Below, in pieces: positions 31,599 to 38,781 of a stretch of DNA of 38,781 nucleotides (position 1 is its first letter; each line of letters opens with the position of its first letter). The position numbers were made by a program, and so were the translations under genes. The notes below the pieces were generated by a model, which did no database searches, was not told where the DNA came from, and saw only the letters and a list, made by a program, of their open reading frames with translations. This DNA is from Burkholderiales bacterium (GTDB taxonomy: Bacteria; Vulcanimicrobiota; Xenobia; Xenobiales; Xenobiaceae). Where the stretch lies: NCBI GenBank assembly GCA_012799975.1, contig JAAZKF010000111.1, forward strand, positions 1 to 38,781, in the 5' to 3' direction.

Positions 31599-33218
31599 CT
31601 AGATATCTTCCTCCGGCCTCGGCTCGGTGCTCTCACGGGTGAAGGAGAGCCCGAAGAACAGGATCGCCAGGGCCAGGTATCCGGAGGAGAACTGGTAGGG
31701 GATTGCCCGCAGGAAAGGCTCTGGAATATTCCACGGCAAGTACATGTTGCCATCCGGATAGACCGAGTGGATCACGCCGAAGAAGGCCAGGCCCGCCAGG
31801 ATAACCAGGTAGACGGCTGCCTGGCGAAGTTTCCGGTCGATCAACAGGGCCACCCAGGCGCCCCAGAGCATGGAAGTCAGGATGAAACCATTGCCCAGGG
31901 CGATGGTGACCAGGTCGGCGTTCAGGAACTGCTCGGTCCTGGTGGCAAGTTCTTTTACCATGTTTGCGAACTTGGCGGCATAGCCCATCTGGATCTCCAC
32001 CACCCGCGCCAGGTTCGGGAATAAGGCCATGGCGACGGCCGGGCCGTGGATAGGGGGGCAGGTCTGGAAGGCCTGGACGACGATATCCAAAGCCACGAAG
32101 ATCAGGATCGGCGCCAACACCGCTTTGGGGATGGCCGCCACGATGAAGCCGATGAAGCCCAGCATGCCGCCCAGGCCCACGAAAAGGCCGGTCAGCAAGG
32201 TGTAGCCTGCCCGGCTGCCCATGGTCTTGTAGGCCGGCTGGCCGATGTAGGGGGTGGACTGGGCCACACCGCCGCAAATTCCGGCTACCAAAGTTGCGAT
32301 GGCCTCGGTCAGCAGTATGTCCCGGGTGTTGTAGTCGTCGCCGGCAACTCGGGCGCTTTCGGTGACGTTGATGCCGCCCACCACCGTCAGGATGGCGAAC
32401 GGAATGGCGATGGGCAGGAACATCAGGCCATCACGCAGGCCGTGCACGAACCCCAGGTTGGGGATGGGCAGGCCCATCGTCAGTTCCATCTTGGGCCAGA
32501 CGATCTCACCCCCCACCAGGCCGTAGGCGGCCAGGGGGTAGTACAGGGCCGTTCCGAGAACAACTGCCGCCAGGACGCCCGGGATGTTGAAGGGAAGGCG
32601 GATCCGGGCCACCAGGGTGTAGAGGATCAGACCCAATGAAATCAGGCCCACCAGCGGGGCGCCCATGACTTCCAACAGCGGTATGAAGCCGATCAAGGCC
32701 AAGCCAACCCCGGCCAGCGAACCCAACAGACCGGCCTGGGGGATGATGCGCTGCAGCCAGTTGCCGGCAAAGGAAAAGACGGTCTTGAAAATGCCGATGT
32801 AGACCATCACGGCCATGCCGACATACCAGGTCTGCATGGCGGCTGCCTGGTCATCCATGCCCTGGCCCTGATACATCTTGAAGGCCGGCCCCAGGACCGT
32901 GAAGGCCACGCCGATGGTCGAGGGGGTATCCAGTCCCAGCGGCATGGCGGTGACCTGCCGACCGGTCCGCTTGGCCAACTGGAAGGCCATCCAGGTGTAG
33001 ACCAGGTCGCCGAACAGCACACCGAAGGCCGTCCCGGGGAACATCCGGGTGAAGACGATGTCGGCGGGCATCTCGAAGGTCTGGATCAGGATCATGGCCA
33101 TGAACGACAAGACCGTGACGTTGTCGAACATCAGGCCGAAGAACCCGTTCAGGTCTCCGGGGACGAACCAGCGGTAGCGAAACCCCTCCTTCGGATCCAT
33201 GACAGCGGACTGGGACAT
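31599..33218 (-). CDS. NCS2/AzgA-like permease
   Basis: 539 residues, with about twelve or more membrane segments. The sequence GVAQSTPYIGQPAYKTMGSR followed by AGYTLLTGLFVGLGG resembles the substrate-binding half-helix and following segment of the NCS2 nucleobase and SulP-like permeases with the 7+7 inverted repeat. The first half shows the matching repeat (TAMPLGLDTPSTIGVAFTVL). Purines, uracil or an anion are possible substrates, and no metabolic neighbour decides between them. The start at 33218 has GGAGG 12 bases upstream, while an internal ATG at 33200 has no ribosome site. The gene is monocistronic and diverges from the BI-1/YccA-like gene across a 181-base region with two hairpins. 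Confidence 0.75.
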   Translation of the reverse strand: MSQSAVMDPKEGFRYRWFVPGDLNGFFGLMFDNVTVLSFMAMILIQTFEMPADIVFTRMFPGTAFGVLFGDLVYTWMAFQLAKRTGRQVTAMPLGLDTPSTIGVAFTVLGPAFKMYQGQGMDDQAAAMQTWYVGMAVMVYIGIFKTVFSFAGNWLQRIIPQAGLLGSLAGVGLALIGFIPLLEVMGAPLVGLISLGLILYTLVARIRLPFNIPGVLAAVVLGTALYYPLAAYGLVGGEIVWPKMELTMGLPIPNLGFVHGLRDGLMFLPIAIPFAILTVVGGINVTESARVAGDDYNTRDILLTEAIATLVAGICGGVAQSTPYIGQPAYKTMGSRAGYTLLTGLFVGLGGMLGFIGFIVAAIPKAVLAPILIFVALDIVVQAFQTCPPIHGPAVAMALFPNLARVVEIQMGYAAKFANMVKELATRTEQFLNADLVTIALGNGFILTSMLWGAWVALLIDRKLRQAAVYLVILAGLAFFGVIHSVYPDGNMYLPWNIPEPFLRAIPYQFSSGYLALAILFFGLSFTRESTEPRPEEDI

Positions 33219-33244
33219 GGGGCGGGCGAACCTCCAGGTGGTTC

Positions 33245-33267
33245 CTCCCGGTTCAATGTACCGGGAG
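33245..33267. promoter_or_regulatory. Hairpin in permease leader
   Basis: Arms CTCCCGG and CCGGGAG with a 9-base loop, 27 bases upstream of the permease start on the minus strand and just before its GGAGG. It could affect translation of the permease. Confidence 0.4.
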
Positions 33268-33315
33268 ATGGATGAGCCGCAACTTCTCGACCGAAGGGTG
33301 CGAACCTTTCCCGAA

Positions 33316-33351
33316 CCCGACCTTCGTGGTGAAGGCTCCGCGAAGGTCGGG
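33316..33351. promoter_or_regulatory. 11-bp hairpin in the permease / BI-1-like intergenic region
   Basis: Arms CCCGACCTTCG and the exact complement with a 14-base loop, 48 bases upstream of the BI-1-like start and about 100 bases upstream of the permease start. It has no U-tract. I could not match it to a known riboswitch. Confidence 0.4.
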
Positions 33352-33399
33352 GCGAATCCCTCATGAAAGTCATGCCAACCTGGGAGGTCATCGGATCAC

Positions 33400-34149
33400 G
33401 TGAGAAGCTCGAACCCGGTCCTCGGGGAGAAAACCTTCATCCGCTTCGTGGAGGAGGGCCCCGCACCCAACACCAACACCATGACCCTGCCGGGGGTCAT
33501 CAACAAAACGGCCTTGCTGTTCCTGCTGCTGGTCGCCGCGGCCACGGTGACCTGGGTCCAGGCGGCCAATAACCCAGAGAGCGCCATACACCTGATTGCG
33601 GTCGGGTCCGTCCTGGGCTTCATCGTGGCCATGGTCACGGTCTTCAAGCCGGAGTGGTCTCCCTTCACTTCCCCCGTCTACGCCCTGTTGGAAGGGCTCG
33701 TCCTGGGCGGAATCTCGGCCTTCTTTGAGATGCTGTACCCGGGAATCATCATGCAGGCGGTGGGCTGCACCTTCGGCACCATGTTCTGCCTGTTGGCTGC
33801 CTACCGCTCGGGGCTGGTCCAGGCCACCGAGAACTTAAAGTTGATGGTGGTCTCGGCCACCGGCGGCATCGCACTGCTCTATCTGGTCAGCTTCGGACTG
33901 CGCCTCTTCACCAGCTACTCCATCCCCTTCATCCACGAGGGCGGCTTCTGGGGCATCGCCTTCAGTCTGTTCGTGGTGGCCATCGCCGCACTGAACCTGG
34001 TGTTGGATTTCGACTTCATCGAAAATGGTGTTGAAGCCGGTGCTCCCAAGTTCATGGAGTGGTACGCCGCCTTCGGCCTGATGGTGACCCTGATCTGGCT
34101 GTACCTGGAGATCCTCAAACTCCTGGGCAAGTCACGCAGCCGCAGCTGA
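33400..34149 (+). CDS. Bax inhibitor-1/YccA-like membrane protein
   Basis: 249 residues from a GTG at 33400, preceded by GGGAGG. The N-terminus RSSNPVLGEKTF is typical of the YccA subgroup. About seven membrane helices follow (LLFLLLVAAATVTWV, LIAVGSVLGFIVAMVTVF, ALLEGLVLGGISAFFEM and so on). The acidic pair DFDFIENGVEAGAPKFMEWY near the end corresponds to the conserved region that in BI-1/YetJ proteins carries the pH-sensing Asp pair controlling a calcium leak. YccA of E. coli also modulates the FtsH protease, and a pair of SPFH genes lies at 16412-18350, although the two loci are far apart. An intrinsic terminator follows. Confidence 0.88.
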   Translation: MRSSNPVLGEKTFIRFVEEGPAPNTNTMTLPGVINKTALLFLLLVAAATVTWVQAANNPESAIHLIAVGSVLGFIVAMVTVFKPEWSPFTSPVYALLEGLVLGGISAFFEMLYPGIIMQAVGCTFGTMFCLLAAYRSGLVQATENLKLMVVSATGGIALLYLVSFGLRLFTSYSIPFIHEGGFWGIAFSLFVVAIAALNLVLDFDFIENGVEAGAPKFMEWYAAFGLMVTLIWLYLEILKLLGKSRSRS

Positions 34150-34181
34150 AGGGCAGAGCACGGATCCGCCAAGGGTCCTTG

Positions 34182-34220
34182 AGAGAAGAGCCCGGAGCGC
34201 CTGCCGGGCTCTTCTCTTTT
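34182..34220 (+). terminator. Intrinsic terminator after the BI-1/YccA-like gene
   Basis: A perfect 14-bp stem (AGAGAAGAGCCCGG with its complement), an 8-base loop and a T-run ending at 34220. It is the most canonical terminator of the window and abuts the convergent kinase stop codon. Confidence 0.93.
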
Positions 34221-35356
34221 CAGTTTCCGTGAACCACCGGGAGGTGGACGGTGAAGGTCGTCCCCTCCCCCGGGGTGCTCTGCACCTCGATCCGGCCTCC
34301 GTGAGCCTCGACGATCTCCAAGGCCACCGACAGGCCCAGACCGGTGCCCCCCAGTTCTGCTCCTGGCCCATCCAAGGTGCGATAGAAGCGTTCGAATATG
34401 CGGGGAAGGTCCTCCGAGGTGATCCCCACCCCGTCATCCTGGACCACGACCAGGACCTCCCGGTCCTGAAAAGCCGTGCGAACCAGAACCTTGCCTTCCC
34501 CACGCAGACCGGTGAAGCGGACGGCGTTATCGACCAGGTTGACCAGGGCGCGTTGCAGCAGGTCGAAGTCCAGAGTCAACCAGGGCAGGTCTTCGCCATG
34601 TTCGATCTGAAGTTCCACGCCCTTGTTGGCGGCCACCGGGCGAAACATCTCCAGCGCCGCTTCCACGATGGGTTCCAGTCGGCCACGAGTCCGGAATATG
34701 GTCGGAGCCTCTCCGGAGTGGGCCGTCTCTTCCAGGGACATGACCAGGCGGACCAGACGATTGGTCTCCTCATTGATGATCTGCAAGAAGCGATGGGTGA
34801 TCTCGTGGTCCCGATAGCTCCCCTCCAGGAGGGTCTCGACGAAACCCTTGATGGAGGTCAGCGGCACCGAGATACGCTGGATCATGTCCTCGATGATCTG
34901 GTCTAGACCCCGCTCGATCTTCTGGACCCCGGCCATGTCCCGTAGCACCGCGATGGCTCCCAGATTCCGCCCCCGACTGGTGCGCACCGGTGTCATCTGG
35001 ACCGCGAAGAGCCGATTCCCGGGGAAGACCATGACCTGCTCGCTGGGCACGGGGTCGCTGGACTTGACCAGGCCGATGAAGGCGCGGGTAAATTCGTCCA
35101 GAGGCAGGACCTCCAGAACGCTCCTCCCTATCGCTTCCTTGGGTTTCACGCCGAAGAGGCGACCAGCCAGGCGATTGAAGACGCGCAGGTCGCCGCTGCG
35201 ATCTATCCCCAGGCAGGGGTCCGAGAGATTCTCGATCAAGGCATCAGCAAGCTGTCCTTCAATGCGGGGAGGCAAGGACTCAGGACCTCCGCAGGACCAG
35301 GAGGGGACCAACAAGGGAGAGGCCACGCCCGATCCAGAAAGAGAATTTTCCCCCAA
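34220..35356 (-). CDS. PAS-domain histidine-kinase homologue lacking the phospho-accepting His (PhoR-like)
   Basis: 378 residues from a TTG at 35354-35356; no ribosome site is visible, and the start could lie further in (for example GTG at 35323). There is no membrane segment. A PAS domain (about 35-140, ADALIENLSDPCLGIDRSGD) is followed by a dimerisation helix, IIEDMIQRISVPLTSIKGF. Aligned on PLTSIKGF, the usual S-H-E-L-R-T reads I-Q-R-I-S-V, so the acceptor His is Gln160 (codon CAG, 34877-34879). The ATPase boxes look intact (LVNLVDNAVRFTG, DDGVGITSEDLPRIFERFYR, GGTGLGLSVALEI). It may act as a phosphatase or a signal-responsive binding partner of the PhoB-like regulator encoded upstream, not as a kinase. 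Confidence 0.85.
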   Translation of the reverse strand: MGENSLSGSGVASPLLVPSWSCGGPESLPPRIEGQLADALIENLSDPCLGIDRSGDLRVFNRLAGRLFGVKPKEAIGRSVLEVLPLDEFTRAFIGLVKSSDPVPSEQVMVFPGNRLFAVQMTPVRTSRGRNLGAIAVLRDMAGVQKIERGLDQIIEDMIQRISVPLTSIKGFVETLLEGSYRDHEITHRFLQIINEETNRLVRLVMSLEETAHSGEAPTIFRTRGRLEPIVEAALEMFRPVAANKGVELQIEHGEDLPWLTLDFDLLQRALVNLVDNAVRFTGLRGEGKVLVRTAFQDREVLVVVQDDGVGITSEDLPRIFERFYRTLDGPGAELGGTGLGLSVALEIVEAHGGRIEVQSTPGEGTTFTVHLPVVHGN

Positions 35357-35365
35357 AAAAAGAAA

Positions 35366-36064
35366 TCAATCGGTCTGCTCTTCGAACTGGAACTTGTAGC
35401 CGATTCCGTGCACAGTCTTGAGTTGCCGAGGAGAAGAGGGTTCATCCTCGATCTTCTGACGCAGACGCCTCATGTGCACGTCGACCGTCCGCGTATCCCC
35501 CAAATAATCGTATCCCCAGAGCTGCTCGAGCAGAAAGTCGCGCGTGAAGACCTTGCCGGGATTGGTCGCCATCAACTTCAGCAGGTCGAACTCCTTGGGT
35601 TTGAGCTCTACCACCTGCCCGTTCTTGCGCACCTCGTGCTTGACCAGGTTGATGCTCAGGTTATCGAAGGTGATCTCGTCCTTCTCTTCCGAACGGGCAC
35701 TGGTCCGGCGCAGAACGGCCTTGACCCGGGCCACCAGCTCGCGGGGTGAGAACGGCTTGGGCACATAATCGTCAGCCCCCAGTTCCAAGCCCAGGATCTT
35801 GTCGATCTCCTCGCCCTTGGCGGTGGCCATGATGATGGGGGTCTTCATCTCACGCCGCAGGATCCGGGTGACCTCCAGACCGCCCTGTCCTGGCAGCATG
35901 ATGTCCAGGATGATCAGGTCGGGGCGGTCCTGGCGTGCAACGTTTACGGCTTCGATGCCATCATAGGCACAGATGACTTCGTACCCCTCCTTTTCGAGGT
36001 TGTACTTGATCAATTCGACGATGTTCCGTTCATCATCGACCACCAGAATCCGCTCTTTCGCCAT
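35366..36064 (-). CDS. PhoB/OmpR-type response regulator
   Basis: 232 residues. The receiver domain has the acidic pair D10-D11, the phospho-acceptor D54 in LIILDIMLPGQGG and Lys in DDYVPKPFSP. The winged helix (VVELKPKEFDLLKLMATNPG, DVHMRRLRQKIEDEP, VHGIGYKF) is typical of PhoB-like regulators. All phosphorylation residues look normal, in contrast to the histidine-kinase homologue ten bases downstream. It may therefore be phosphorylated by another kinase or a small phosphodonor. The start has GGGAGGG just upstream. It is the third gene of a minus-strand operon (radical SAM, pgeF, this regulator, PAS protein), 49 bases after pgeF. Confidence 0.94.
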   Translation of the reverse strand: MAKERILVVDDERNIVELIKYNLEKEGYEVICAYDGIEAVNVARQDRPDLIILDIMLPGQGGLEVTRILRREMKTPIIMATAKGEEIDKILGLELGADDYVPKPFSPRELVARVKAVLRRTSARSEEKDEITFDNLSINLVKHEVRKNGQVVELKPKEFDLLKLMATNPGKVFTRDFLLEQLWGYDYLGDTRTVDVHMRRLRQKIEDEPSSPRQLKTVHGIGYKFQFEEQTD

Positions 36065-36113
36065 CCAGCCCTCCCTTTTCCCGGCACACCTTCCCCAGCG
36101 ACGGGAAAACTGC

Positions 36114-36890
36114 TCAGGGCAGACAGATTCCTGCCGCCATGCGCCCCGTCACCTTCTGGTCTCTCCGGTAGGAATAAAACAAATCCTCGCGGCACGAGGT
36201 GCAGACCCTGCTGATACAGACCTGTGCCTCGGGCACCCCGACGTCCAGGAGGATTTCGAGGTTGGCACGCCAGAGATCGACGTTGAACCTATTCCCCTGG
36301 CCCCGCACCAGTTCCTCCCCGGGAAACCGGCGCAGGAAGGGGTCGGCCACATCCTCATGCACCTCAAAGCAGCACGGTCCGATGGCCGGGCCTATAGCCA
36401 CCTGAAGATCGGCCGCACATGAGCCGTATTCTGCAACCATCGCGCAGACGGTGGCCCGAGCCACGCCCTGGAGGGTTCCCCGCCAACCGGCATGCGCCAG
36501 GCCGACGACCTTGCGTACGGGATCGTGGAACATAATCGGGACGCAATCCGCGGTGGTGATCATCAGCGCGACCCCGGGCCGATCCGTGATGCAGGCATCA
36601 CCTATCCGCCTCGTAGGAGGCTGCGATTCCAACCGCACGACCTGGGCTCCGTGCACCATATTGAGAATGGGGACCAGCGGAAAACCCCACTCCCGCTCCA
36701 GGCGAAGCCGGTTCTCGTGGACCCGCCGGGGGTGGTCGCAGGTCGTCTGCCCGATGTTCAGGGCCTGGTAGGGCCCCTGGCTGACGCCTCCCAGGCGAGT
36801 CGAAAAACCGTGAGGCACAACCAGGTTGGGGAAGGTCAGGTAACGGGCCTGTCGACCCTTAAGGACAGCGGGCGCGAGGTCGTCGGACAT
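36114..36890 (-). CDS. pgeF: Peptidoglycan editing factor (YfiH/laccase-domain)
   Basis: 258 residues covering a full YfiH/DUF152 domain. Motifs are HGFSTRLGGVSQGP (about 27-40), MVHGAQV with H80, TTADCVPI with C116, GLAHAGWRGTL with H133, and GPAIGPCCFEV. H80, C116 and H133 match the zinc-binding trio known for the family. PgeF proteins remove wrongly incorporated L-Ser from peptidoglycan precursors, and other members oxidise polyphenols or act on purine nucleosides. The ATG at 36888-36890 lies inside the 3' end of the radical SAM gene (55-base overlap) without a ribosome site, so translation is probably coupled. The frame is open to 37448, but that part shadows the radical SAM gene. Confidence 0.9.
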   Translation of the reverse strand: MSDDLAPAVLKGRQARYLTFPNLVVPHGFSTRLGGVSQGPYQALNIGQTTCDHPRRVHENRLRLEREWGFPLVPILNMVHGAQVVRLESQPPTRRIGDACITDRPGVALMITTADCVPIMFHDPVRKVVGLAHAGWRGTLQGVARATVCAMVAEYGSCAADLQVAIGPAIGPCCFEVHEDVADPFLRRFPGEELVRGQGNRFNVDLWRANLEILLDVGVPEAQVCISRVCTSCREDLFYSYRRDQKVTGRMAAGICLP

Positions 36891-38578
36891 GGGTGGGAGG
36901 CGATTCGGGCTGCTCGCGCCCGGTCCTTCAAGAGCAGATCTACAGACCAGGGCGAGGCCAGGTGACCCCATGGCAGAGGCCAGGCAGAATCCCTTGGGGT
37001 GAAGGCTTCCCGGGCCACGTCGATCCCTTCCTCCTCCAAAGCCTGCATCCAGGCCCGGAAAGAGGGGTTCCGAAAAACCGAGGCGATGACCCTGGCAAAG
37101 CGGCGATCCCCTCGAGCCAACAGCCCCTGGAGCAAGGCCCAGCGGGGCGACTCGGCGTGCACCTGGACTCCGCCCTCTCCGCCCAGGGCCCGTTCGACCT
37201 TCTTCATCCGGGCCGAGACCATCTGGCGGGAGGCCATGGCCTCCCATTGGAACGGGGTGGCCGGCTTGGGCACGAATTGACCCATCGAAAGCGTGATGCG
37301 TCCCCCCGAGCGTCCCTCTTCGCACTGGATCCGACGTGTCCGGCGAACCAGCTCGACCAGGGCTTCCACGTGCTCGTCCTCCTCCTCGGGCAGGCCGATC
37401 ATGGAATACATCCGCAGATTCCGGACACCTTTGCGGAAGACCCGACAAGCTGCATCCAGATACTCGTCGCCGGTGAATCTTTTGTTGATCGCCCGGCGCA
37501 GACGGTCGGAGCCGACCTCGGGAGCCAGGGTCAGGGTCTGCGCTCCACCGCGAACCAGGGCCTCCAGAAGCGAATCCGGAAGGCGATCTGCCCGCAGCGA
37601 GGAGAAGGAGACCGACCCTCCACGGTCCAGAAGTCGTTGACAGAGATCGTCGATCTGGGGATGATTACCGACCGAGGCCGAAATCAGGCCCACTCGATCG
37701 GTCGATTCCAGCAGGTTCTCAACAACCTGCCAGAGGCGGTCCACCGGTTGCCACCGGACCCTGGGATAGGAGAATCCGACCGTGCAGAAGCGACACAGGT
37801 AGGGGCACCCCCGTGAGACCTCGACCAGTCCGGAACGCCCGAACTCGGTGTCGGGGGTCAGGATCTGCGAATAAGCCGGGGACTCTTGGAAGGCTGCCGG
37901 GGTCCGATGGCAGGGCTCGAGCCGGGGGGGTGCCCCGGGTGTCGCCACCAGCCCCGCAAAGCGCCCGTCTTGGTAGCGCGGTTCATAGAGCGAAGGGACG
38001 TAGAAGCCCGAGAGCTGGGCCAGGGCCTCCAGACGAGCGCGTCGGTCCCGCTGTGCCCCCCGGCGCAGAGATTCGATCAGGGGCCCGACCAGGCCTTCGG
38101 CCTCGCCCAGGGCGAAGAGGTCGACGAAATCGGCGAGGGGCTCGGGGTTGAGCAGGGTGATGGCCCCTCCCACCAGCACGAGGGGCTGGTCCGCGGTCCG
38201 CTCCTCGGAGAAGATTGGCAATCCCGCCAGATCCAGCATCAAGGCCAGATGGGGGTAGTCGTTCTCGTAGGACACACTGAAGGCGACCAGGTCGAAGTCG
38301 CCCACTGGTCTCTGGCTCTCCAGGGTGAAGAGCTGCCTGCCGCAGTCCCGATATTCGCGGAGTTCTTCCGGGTCGGGGAGGAAGAAGCGCTCGCATGTGA
38401 CTCCGGGGGTCCCATTGAGCATGGCATAGACGGCCTGCATCCCCAGGTTGGACATGCCCACGAAGTAGGTGTTGGGATAACCCAAGGCCACCCGCACATC
38501 CCCTCCCGAGGCGGGCCGTAGCAAGGCCGTCTCCGCAGCCAGGCGACGCTCGGCATTCTGGATCAGATGCCACGACAT
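36836..38578 (-). CDS. B12-binding-domain radical SAM protein, TIGR03960-like
   Basis: 580 residues. The N-terminal half begins LALGYP/VALGYPNTYFVGMSNLG, typical of the cobalamin-binding-like Rossmann domain in this family. The radical SAM cluster motif is CPYLCRFC (about 258-265) in VSRGCPYLCRFCTVGFSYPR, a CxxxCxxC site for the [4Fe-4S] cluster. The barrel continues with FSSLRADRLPDSLLEALVRG and LAPEVGSDRLRRAINK. The C-terminal part ends in the usual W-G-x-x-x-SPWSVDLLLKDRARA segment. Members of this group (TIGR03960/TIGR03936) often occur in operons with tRNA or ribosome-related genes, and their reaction is not established. It is first in the minus-strand operon and overlaps pgeF. It starts at 38578 without a strong ribosome site. 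Confidence 0.88.
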   Translation of the reverse strand: MSWHLIQNAERRLAAETALLRPASGGDVRVALGYPNTYFVGMSNLGMQAVYAMLNGTPGVTCERFFLPDPEELREYRDCGRQLFTLESQRPVGDFDLVAFSVSYENDYPHLALMLDLAGLPIFSEERTADQPLVLVGGAITLLNPEPLADFVDLFALGEAEGLVGPLIESLRRGAQRDRRARLEALAQLSGFYVPSLYEPRYQDGRFAGLVATPGAPPRLEPCHRTPAAFQESPAYSQILTPDTEFGRSGLVEVSRGCPYLCRFCTVGFSYPRVRWQPVDRLWQVVENLLESTDRVGLISASVGNHPQIDDLCQRLLDRGGSVSFSSLRADRLPDSLLEALVRGGAQTLTLAPEVGSDRLRRAINKRFTGDEYLDAACRVFRKGVRNLRMYSMIGLPEEEDEHVEALVELVRRTRRIQCEEGRSGGRITLSMGQFVPKPATPFQWEAMASRQMVSARMKKVERALGGEGGVQVHAESPRWALLQGLLARGDRRFARVIASVFRNPSFRAWMQALEEEGIDVAREAFTPRDSAWPLPWGHLASPWSVDLLLKDRARAARIASHPCPTTSRPLSLRVDRPVT

Positions 38579-38648
38579 CGTGCTGAGAGTCTAGCAGATC
38601 CGAGAAGGACGCACACCAGAAATTCGCCCCGACCTAGCAGCCTGCACC

Positions 38649-38781
38649 CCTGAAACCGCCGCCTGGCGTGAGAACCGAGGCCATCGAGGCGGGTCTGGAT
38701 GCCAGGAAGGCGTGCATCGAGGAGCGGAGCGTAGTTGGAAACTACGTGAGCACCGCAGAGGTGCGCCTGACGACGCAGACG
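38649..38781 (-). repeat. Interspersed MITE-like repeat, copy E (cut by window end)
   Basis: It begins CCTGAAACCGCCGCCTGG at 38649, in the reverse orientation like copy C, and runs off the window. It retains the hairpin CGTAGTTGGAAACTACG at about 38728-38744. The left flanking pentamer is GCACC (38644-38648), and the right flank is not visible. Together with copy A it means the sequence both starts and ends inside this repeat. Confidence 0.9.

Noticed and set aside
1-38781. The five repeat copies as a CRISPR array or origin iterons
   Set aside because: Copies are 84-215 bp, far apart, in both orientations, with inverted termini and target duplications and no short spacers.

Overview
This window is a high-G+C bacterial segment that looks like one complete metagenomic or draft contig, because it begins and ends inside copies of the same interspersed repeat. 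The gene content fits a free-living, motile or surface-responsive, probably diderm bacterium from a lineage I cannot name. It includes a pyrophosphate-type phosphofructokinase, an NfnAB-like bifurcating transhydrogenase, a 7Fe ferredoxin, MetF, MutS2, a TIGR03960-like radical SAM protein, a CpxP/Spy-like periplasmic protein and many two-component and c-di-GMP genes. There are no rRNA or tRNA genes and no CRISPR arrays.

Layout. 1-439: repeat copy A sits against a broken IS3-like transposase remnant. 440-3048: a GT-C-like membrane protein diverges from a metallo-beta-lactamase-fold hydrolase. 3071-4342: PPi-type phosphofructokinase. 4472-6976: repeat B, a ParB-fold protein and a GT4 glycosyltransferase. 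6985-9776: an M16 peptidase pair (one active, one inactive). 9985-11240: metF, a bidirectional terminator and a ferredoxin. 11379-13590: a MerR-Crp fusion regulator, then an NlpC/P60 hydrolase gene bracketed by repeats C and D. 13650-16293: nfnB and nfnA. 16412-18350: two overlapping SPFH/band-7 genes. 18470-21238: a CpxR/CpxA/CpxP-like stress operon. 21407-22517: a PilZ protein and a kinase-like protein. 22535-25668: an ACT-like protein and MutS2. 25752-31509: a signalling cluster (hybrid histidine kinase, single-domain receiver, candidate small ORF, GAF-GGDEF cyclase, membrane-anchored DctP-type binding protein). 31599-34149: an NCS2-like permease diverging from a BI-1/YccA-like protein. 34220-38578: one minus-strand operon of radical SAM, PgeF, a PhoB-like regulator and a PAS histidine-kinase homologue. 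38649-38781: repeat E.

Two observations stand out. First, the interspersed repeat behaves as a miniature non-autonomous transposable element. Two of its three complete copies have exact 5-bp target duplications (CTCAT and CGGGG) and the third has a 4/5 match (CTAGC/CTGGC). The termini are inverted repeats of about 22 bp starting CCTGAATCCGCC, the interior is hairpin-rich, and there is a short internally deleted form and a form with an added GC-rich palindrome. Second, the PhoR-like kinase paired with the PhoB-like regulator has glutamine where the phospho-accepting histidine should be, while its ATP-binding boxes look intact.

Genes that appear to work together are the redox set (NfnAB, possibly with the 7Fe ferredoxin), the Cpx-like envelope stress set, the M16 pair, and the c-di-GMP signalling cluster in which the diguanylate cyclase and binding-protein genes overlap. 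All functions are read from sequence motifs; no database search was run.
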